From Paenibacillus andongensis (GTDB lineage Bacteria; Bacillota; Bacilli; Paenibacillales; NBRC-103111): a DNA stretch of 64,000 nt. Below are positions 60,211 through 64,000 of this stretch, piece after piece; position 1 is the stretch's first letter, and every line of letters starts with the position of its first letter. The stretch covers positions 3,479,001 to 3,543,000 of the forward strand of contig NZ_CP104467.1 of assembly GCF_025369935.1 (NCBI RefSeq). The letters run 5' to 3'. Made by a program: the position numbers and the translations under genes. Below the pieces are notes generated by a model that worked only from the letters and a program-made list of their open reading frames with translations, ran no database searches and was not told where the DNA came from.

Positions 60211-61509
60211 TTATGAATCAATCGTTTTCTTTTTGAAAGTTCTCAGAACCGTTGAAATAAACATCATCAAAGTGAATAATAGAAGGAACTGAATCAGCAT
60301 AGGTCCCAACAGGCCCCATGCCGATTCGCCGTTCAATGGAAAGGCAACCGTAGGATATTCGCTTTTGGCTTTGTCTAACCAAAGAAAACTGGGCTCAGAA
60401 TCCAGCAAGAGCAGCTGCAGAGGCTTCCAAAACAGAACGGTAAAGACTGAAGCGAGTACAGCGTGCAGAACACGGAACTGGAAGAAGAATAGGTAACGAG
60501 CATCTGTTTTTTGATGAAAGCCAGCAACTTGCGCGTGAGCAGACAAGCCTCCCCAGCCAAGAAAAGCGCTTAGAAGCGCCATTTGCGGAAGTAAGGAGAG
60601 GCCTTGTGCTTGGCTAAATGCATAGGCGCCCAGATGAATTTCCAGAATCCCCTTGAGCCACTGAGGTGTGGTATCGATATGGACATTCATAAAACCAAGT
60701 AAATAGTGTGTGACGGGTCGAAAGACATCCGTCAGATGAGTTATGTTAACTACATTAATCAGTACGGAAAAAATCATCATATAACCGCCAATTAGCATTA
60801 AGGTTTGCACGGAAGAGGTTACCGAATCCCCAAGCAGCTTACCGAAAGGACGTCCGTCGTGTAAATAAGCTTGGCGCATCGTTGATATGGCGAGTTTCCA
60901 GATGGAACTGGATGCTTGATGATTAGGCCGTAAAGTGGCTATTTGGAATTCATGAGAGTCAGATATGGGCTGCTCTGTTTTTTTTGATTTTCTCATCAAA
61001 ATTCCTGTTAAAATAGCCGAGCTATAATGGACTACTGCAAGTATGAAGCCCAGCCTAGCGCTGTGCAGAAAGCCGACACCTACAACCATAATCAGGAATA
61101 AGGGGCTGCACAAATGGGACAGTGCCGTTAAACGTTCTGTTTCTGTTTGGGAGATGAGTTTTTTTTCCCTCAGAGTAGCTGTAATTTTGGCTCCAGTAGG
61201 AAATCCTACTATAAGGCCAGAGGCTAGCGCCCATCCACTTACACCGGGAAGACGGAATACATTTCTCATCAGCGGCTCCAGAAGAATGCCTATCCCTTGA
61301 ATAACGCCAAAACCGATTAACAGCTCGGTCATAATGAGAAAAGGCATCAGTGCTGGGAAGACAAGCTTCCACCAAATTGTAAGTCCCTCGAGCGAAGACT
61401 GAAATGCTTTGTCCGGGAATAAAATGATAGACACGACTACAAGGGCAGCCAAAGACCCCAGTACCAGCGTTGTGAGTTTGGAGTTGGATCTTACATTCTT
61501 AGGCTGCAT
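60211..61509 (-). CDS. ylbJ: Sporulation integral membrane protein YlbJ
   Basis: About 432 residues with eight or more hydrophobic segments and the nucleoside-recognition (Gate) type repeats GLIVGFPTGAKITATLREKK and HLCSPLFLIMVVGVG seen in YlbJ, a sigma-E-controlled protein needed for heat-resistant spores. The ATG at 61,509 follows GAGGTG; an upstream GTG/ATG start at 61,533 is less likely. Convergent with coaD (5 bases between stops) and divergent from ylbL, the conserved Bacillales order. Confidence 0.9.
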   Translation of the reverse strand: MQPKNVRSNSKLTTLVLGSLAALVVVSIILFPDKAFQSSLEGLTIWWKLVFPALMPFLIMTELLIGFGVIQGIGILLEPLMRNVFRLPGVSGWALASGLIVGFPTGAKITATLREKKLISQTETERLTALSHLCSPLFLIMVVGVGFLHSARLGFILAVVHYSSAILTGILMRKSKKTEQPISDSHEFQIATLRPNHQASSSIWKLAISTMRQAYLHDGRPFGKLLGDSVTSSVQTLMLIGGYMMIFSVLINVVNITHLTDVFRPVTHYLLGFMNVHIDTTPQWLKGILEIHLGAYAFSQAQGLSLLPQMALLSAFLGWGGLSAHAQVAGFHQKTDARYLFFFQFRVLHAVLASVFTVLFWKPLQLLLLDSEPSFLWLDKAKSEYPTVAFPLNGESAWGLLGPMLIQFLLLFTLMMFISTVLRTFKKKTIDS

Positions 61510-61635
61510 AATATCACCTCGTCCTTTAAACATGCTTCAATTGTACGCTAGAGGATGCGGGTTTAGACCAAGCTTTCGCTTGTCAGGTAAAGGAAAAGAC
61601 ACCACTTGTATAAGGCATCAGGAAGGGGAACCTGC

Positions 61636-62760
61636 ATGGAGAACGAAGAAGAGAATACGATTCGAACATGGTCGAATGATTCATATCAATATCCGAGAAG
61701 ATCGGCGACTAGGCGTTATTTAATATCCGCATTAGTCGGAGTTGTCATTGTTTATTTGTTATTTTTTGTGAGACTTCCATTTTTTATATTCATGCCAGGG
61801 ACAGCGGAAGAAATTAAACCGATGGTGACGATCCCCAAAGGCACTGGTGACGAAAAGGGAACGCTGATGCTAACCACAGTGCGAGTTGCCGATGCCAACA
61901 TGGTCAATTATTTAATCGGTCTCGTACATCCTTATGAAGAGATTCAGCCCAAAACGAGTGTTTTACGTAAGGGTGAATCGGAGCAAGAATATTCACAGCG
62001 TCAAGAGTATGTTATGTTGACATCTCAAGCGAGTGCTATTCAAGCGGCATATAAGCAAGCGAAAATACCTTTTCATATCAATCATGAAGGGGTTATGGTG
62101 CTCCAGACGCTGCCTGGCCTATCTGGAGAAAAGGCTCTCAAACCGGGAGATGTGCTTCTAAAAGCTGGAGATAAAGAAGTGAAGGTCGCTCAAGATTTAC
62201 TAGACTCACTTAAAGGTAAAAAGGCTGGGGATACAATATCAATCACGTATTCTAGGAAAAAAGTCGAACAGCAAGCTACGTTGACCCTTGGTGCGCTTCC
62301 TAAGCAGGAGGGCGAGCAGGGCGAGTCGCGGGCCGGCATTGGGGTTGTACCAGCGGATATGCAGGCTGTAAAGGCAGACCAAGAGGACCAACAAGTATCT
62401 ATTAAGGCTGGTGAGATTGGCGGTCCCTCTGCTGGACTAATGTTCTCCTTAGAGATATACAATCAACTCGTGGCAGATGATATTACCAAAGGTTATCGCA
62501 TTGCAGGAACAGGGACGATTGAAAGCGACGGCACTGTAGGTCCAATTGGCGGTATTCAGCATAAGATCATTGCCGCGGATCGGGAAAAGGCCGATTATTT
62601 CTTTGCACCCAAAGATATGACTTATAAAGATGGTACCAAAGTTGAGAATTACACAACGGCTGTCGAGAGAGCCAATCAAATTAAGACCAAAATGAAAATT
62701 GTCGAAATCGGCACCATGGAAGATGCGCTCAAATTTCTAGCAGCATTGCCTCCGAAATAA
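61636..62760 (+). CDS. ylbL: SepM/YlbL family PDZ and Lon-like serine protease
   Basis: A 374-residue protein. One N-terminal membrane helix (about residues 35-57) is followed by an outer PDZ domain (EGVMVLQTLPGLSGEKALKP) and a Lon-type protease domain with Ser in GGPSAGLMFSLE and Lys in IGGIQHKIIAADR, the Ser-Lys dyad. SepM relatives process peptide pheromones, and in Bacillus YlbL is linked to the DNA-damage checkpoint. GGAAGGGG lies 8 bases before the ATG at 61,636. Confidence 0.92.
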   Translation: MENEEENTIRTWSNDSYQYPRRSATRRYLISALVGVVIVYLLFFVRLPFFIFMPGTAEEIKPMVTIPKGTGDEKGTLMLTTVRVADANMVNYLIGLVHPYEEIQPKTSVLRKGESEQEYSQRQEYVMLTSQASAIQAAYKQAKIPFHINHEGVMVLQTLPGLSGEKALKPGDVLLKAGDKEVKVAQDLLDSLKGKKAGDTISITYSRKKVEQQATLTLGALPKQEGEQGESRAGIGVVPADMQAVKADQEDQQVSIKAGEIGGPSAGLMFSLEIYNQLVADDITKGYRIAGTGTIESDGTVGPIGGIQHKIIAADREKADYFFAPKDMTYKDGTKVENYTTAVERANQIKTKMKIVEIGTMEDALKFLAALPPK

Positions 62761-62791
62761 GCTAGATCCAGTGAAAATAATATAATTTAAA

Positions 62792-62821
62792 TTGACAAAA
62801 GGCATGCAAACTGGATATAAT
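62792..62821 (+). promoter_or_regulatory. Promoter of yceD-rpmF
   Basis: Consensus TTGACA (62,792-62,797), 18-base spacer, consensus TATAAT (62,816-62,821), 29 bases before the yceD start. Confidence 0.8.
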
Positions 62822-62849
62822 AATCTTTGTTTGTTTGGGGTGAATACAC

Positions 62850-63356
62850 ATGCAAATTCGTTTTATGGAGCTATCTCTTAAAGGACAGGTTCATATGACC
62901 GAAGAATTAACATTGACCGAACCTTTTGAAGGACGTCAAGATATCCTTGGTCATGGTCCCGTACACGTCGATCTTCAAGCCGTGTATGAAGATGGAGCAG
63001 TAAAAGTTAACGGTACGTTAACGCTAGACTTGGAGTTAAGCTGTTCACGATGCTTATCGCACACTAACCAAACAATCGAACTTCCTTTTGAGGAAGTCTT
63101 TATGCAAAAACCAGAAGAAGAAGATCCGGATTTAGACGAGGATATTCATTTGGTGGTAGGAGATAAAGTCGATTTGGAGCCTTACGTTGTAGAAAATGTA
63201 GTGGTCGGTTTACCGTACATACCACTTTGTGACGAAGCGTGCAAAGGTCTCTGTCCCGTGTGCGGAGAGAATCGCAATCAACGTGATTGCGGCTGTAAGC
63301 AGGAGAAGATTGATCCTAGGCTTGCAGGTCTCGCGGACTTTTTTAACAAAGAATAA
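62850..63356 (+). CDS. yceD: YceD/DUF177 family protein
   Basis: A 168-residue protein whose gene conservatively precedes rpmF. LELSCSRCLSHTNQTIELPFEEVF and the C-terminal four-cysteine cluster CDEACKGLCPVCGENRNQ with RDCGC are the family signature and probably bind zinc. It is implicated in 23S rRNA/ribosome assembly in relatives. TTTGGGGTG precedes the ATG. Transcribed with rpmF from the consensus promoter upstream. Confidence 0.93.
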   Translation: MQIRFMELSLKGQVHMTEELTLTEPFEGRQDILGHGPVHVDLQAVYEDGAVKVNGTLTLDLELSCSRCLSHTNQTIELPFEEVFMQKPEEEDPDLDEDIHLVVGDKVDLEPYVVENVVVGLPYIPLCDEACKGLCPVCGENRNQRDCGCKQEKIDPRLAGLADFFNKE

Positions 63357-63394
63357 GGCAACGCCCGAAATTCGTATAAGGAGGTGTTTTGAAT

Positions 63395-63568
63395 ATGGCA
63401 GTACCTCAAAGAAGAACGTCCAAAACTCGTCGCGACAAGCGCCGTACTCACTTTAAATTGGAAGTTCCAGGCATGGTGAAATGTGAACAATGTGGAGAAC
63501 TGAAGCTAGCACACCGCGTGTGCAAGTCTTGCGGAACTTACAAAGGTAGAGAGATCGTAAAAGCATAA
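63395..63568 (+). CDS. rpmF: Ribosomal protein bL32
   Basis: 57 residues, starting [20 protein letters not shown], with the zinc-binding cysteine pairs CEQCG and CKSCG (the C+ form). A component of the 50S subunit. AAGGAGGTG lies 9 bases before the ATG. It follows yceD by 38 bases and is followed by a terminator. Confidence 0.98.
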   Translation: MAVPQRRTSKTRRDKRRTHFKLEVPGMVKCEQCGELKLAHRVCKSCGTYKGREIVKA

Positions 63569-63578
63569 GATTGGACAT

Positions 63579-63613
63579 AGTACTTCATCCTAGTGTGAGG
63601 TGCTATTTTTTTT
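63579..63613 (+). terminator. Terminator after rpmF
   Basis: AGTACTTCA / TGAGGTGCT stem (two G-U pairs) and eight T. Confidence 0.75.
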
Positions 63614-63649
63614 GCTTTCTTTTTGGCTATAAATTTAATATACTACAGT

Positions 63650-63666
63650 TTAGTATCTGGTAATAA
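63650..63666. promoter_or_regulatory. FapR operator
   Basis: TTAGTATCTGGTAATAA closely fits the 17-bp FapR palindrome (TTAGTACCTGRTACTAA type). It lies 25 bases before fapR, so the regulator controls its own operon; malonyl-CoA releases it. Confidence 0.8.
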
Positions 63667-63690
63667 GATGAGATCTCACGAGATAAGGTG

Positions 63691-64000
63691 GTGCTCGCCA
63701 TCGAACGCCTTCCTAAACGACAAAGGCAGCAGCAATTGCTTCAAGCCATTGAAGCTAATCCTTTTATGACAGACGAGGAACTGATGCGAACGTTTCAGGT
63801 CAGTATCCAAACCGTTCGCTTGGATCGGTTGGAACTCGGCATTCCTGAGCTGCGGGAACGAATGAAGCATATGGCGGTCAAAACGTATGATCATGTACGC
63901 TCACTGCCAATTGATGAAATTATTGGAGAAGTGATTGATTTACAGCTCGATCAAAGCGGTATCTCGATTTTTGAAATTAAAGAAGAACATGTTTTCTCAA
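63691..64000 (+). CDS. fapR: Fatty acid biosynthesis repressor FapR (partial, runs off the window)
   Basis: The first ~103 residues are seen. The N-terminal helix-turn-helix region is [14 protein letters not shown] and [20 protein letters not shown], followed by the start of the hot-dog fold effector domain ([20 protein letters not shown]). FapR represses fatty-acid and phospholipid genes until malonyl-CoA binds. The start is uncertain: GTG at 63,691 or 63,688; AAGGTGG overlaps both. The 3' end, and probably plsX and fab genes, lie beyond 64,000. Confidence 0.92.
   Translation, partial: MLAIERLPKRQRQQQLLQAIEANPFMTDEELMRTFQVSIQTVRLDRLELGIPELRERMKHMAVKTYDHVRSLPIDEIIGEVIDLQLDQSGISIFEIKEEHVFS

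Overview
The window looks like a chromosomal segment of a spore-forming Firmicute of the Paenibacillus type. This rests on spore germination (Ger) genes, the sporulation membrane gene ylbJ, an S-layer homology protein, a secreted protein with a copper-amine-oxidase-like N-terminal domain, strong Shine-Dalgarno sites with frequent TTG/GTG starts, Zur and FapR operators, and the Bacillales gene order rsmD-coaD-ylbJ-ylbL-yceD-rpmF-fapR at the right end. No rRNA, tRNA or CRISPR array was seen.

Positions 1-39,000 are an accessory half. It holds a GNAT acetyltransferase, a large collagen-like/beta-helix surface protein, a TetR-controlled MFS pump plus an NmrA-like reductase, a gerA-gerC-gerB operon whose gerA is frameshifted at a poly-G tract, a DJ-1/PfpI protein and a cytochrome P450. 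A decayed zone follows (15.1-16.4 kb: remnants of an alcohol dehydrogenase, an unknown protein and a second gerB), then a GC-rich NTF2-like gene and a group II intron with a broken maturase. An AraC-controlled six-gene operon (ThuA-like, Zn-dehydrogenase, three xylose-isomerase-like TIM barrels, alpha/beta hydrolase) occupies 21.1-27.3 kb. From 27.6 to 38.9 kb mostly single plus-strand genes alternate with copies of one repeat.

That repeat is the most striking feature. About 18 copies occur between 1 and 38,837, all in the same orientation, and I saw none afterwards. A full copy has a left module near CTAACGAGGAACGATAGTT, a GC-rich hairpin whose sequence differs from copy to copy, and a right module near TAACGGGCAGGAT. 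Small genes with their own ribosome sites sit between copies, and the last copy lies just before an intact tyrosine recombinase (38,968-39,810). This resembles an integron-like cassette array, but the sites are not canonical attC. The group II intron has inserted between the hairpin and the right module of one copy.

From 40.2 to 57.5 kb lie a 5'-truncated Y-family polymerase with its YolD-like partner, an SRAP peptidase, a metallophosphoesterase, and a zinc-homeostasis island. The island has two CobW/ZNG1-type GTPases, UPF0718/UPF0703 membrane proteins and a Fur/Zur regulator, with three matching Zur-type boxes. A degenerate IS1595-type transposase preceded by two LexA-like boxes sits inside it. 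Next come a polysaccharide deacetylase, a Ycf48-like lipoprotein and an FtsH-like AAA protease. A ParA/ribbon-helix-helix partition module (57.7-58.7 kb), bracketed by a 23-bp direct repeat, separates this from the conserved rsmD-fapR block. FapR runs off the window's end and has a clear FapR operator upstream.
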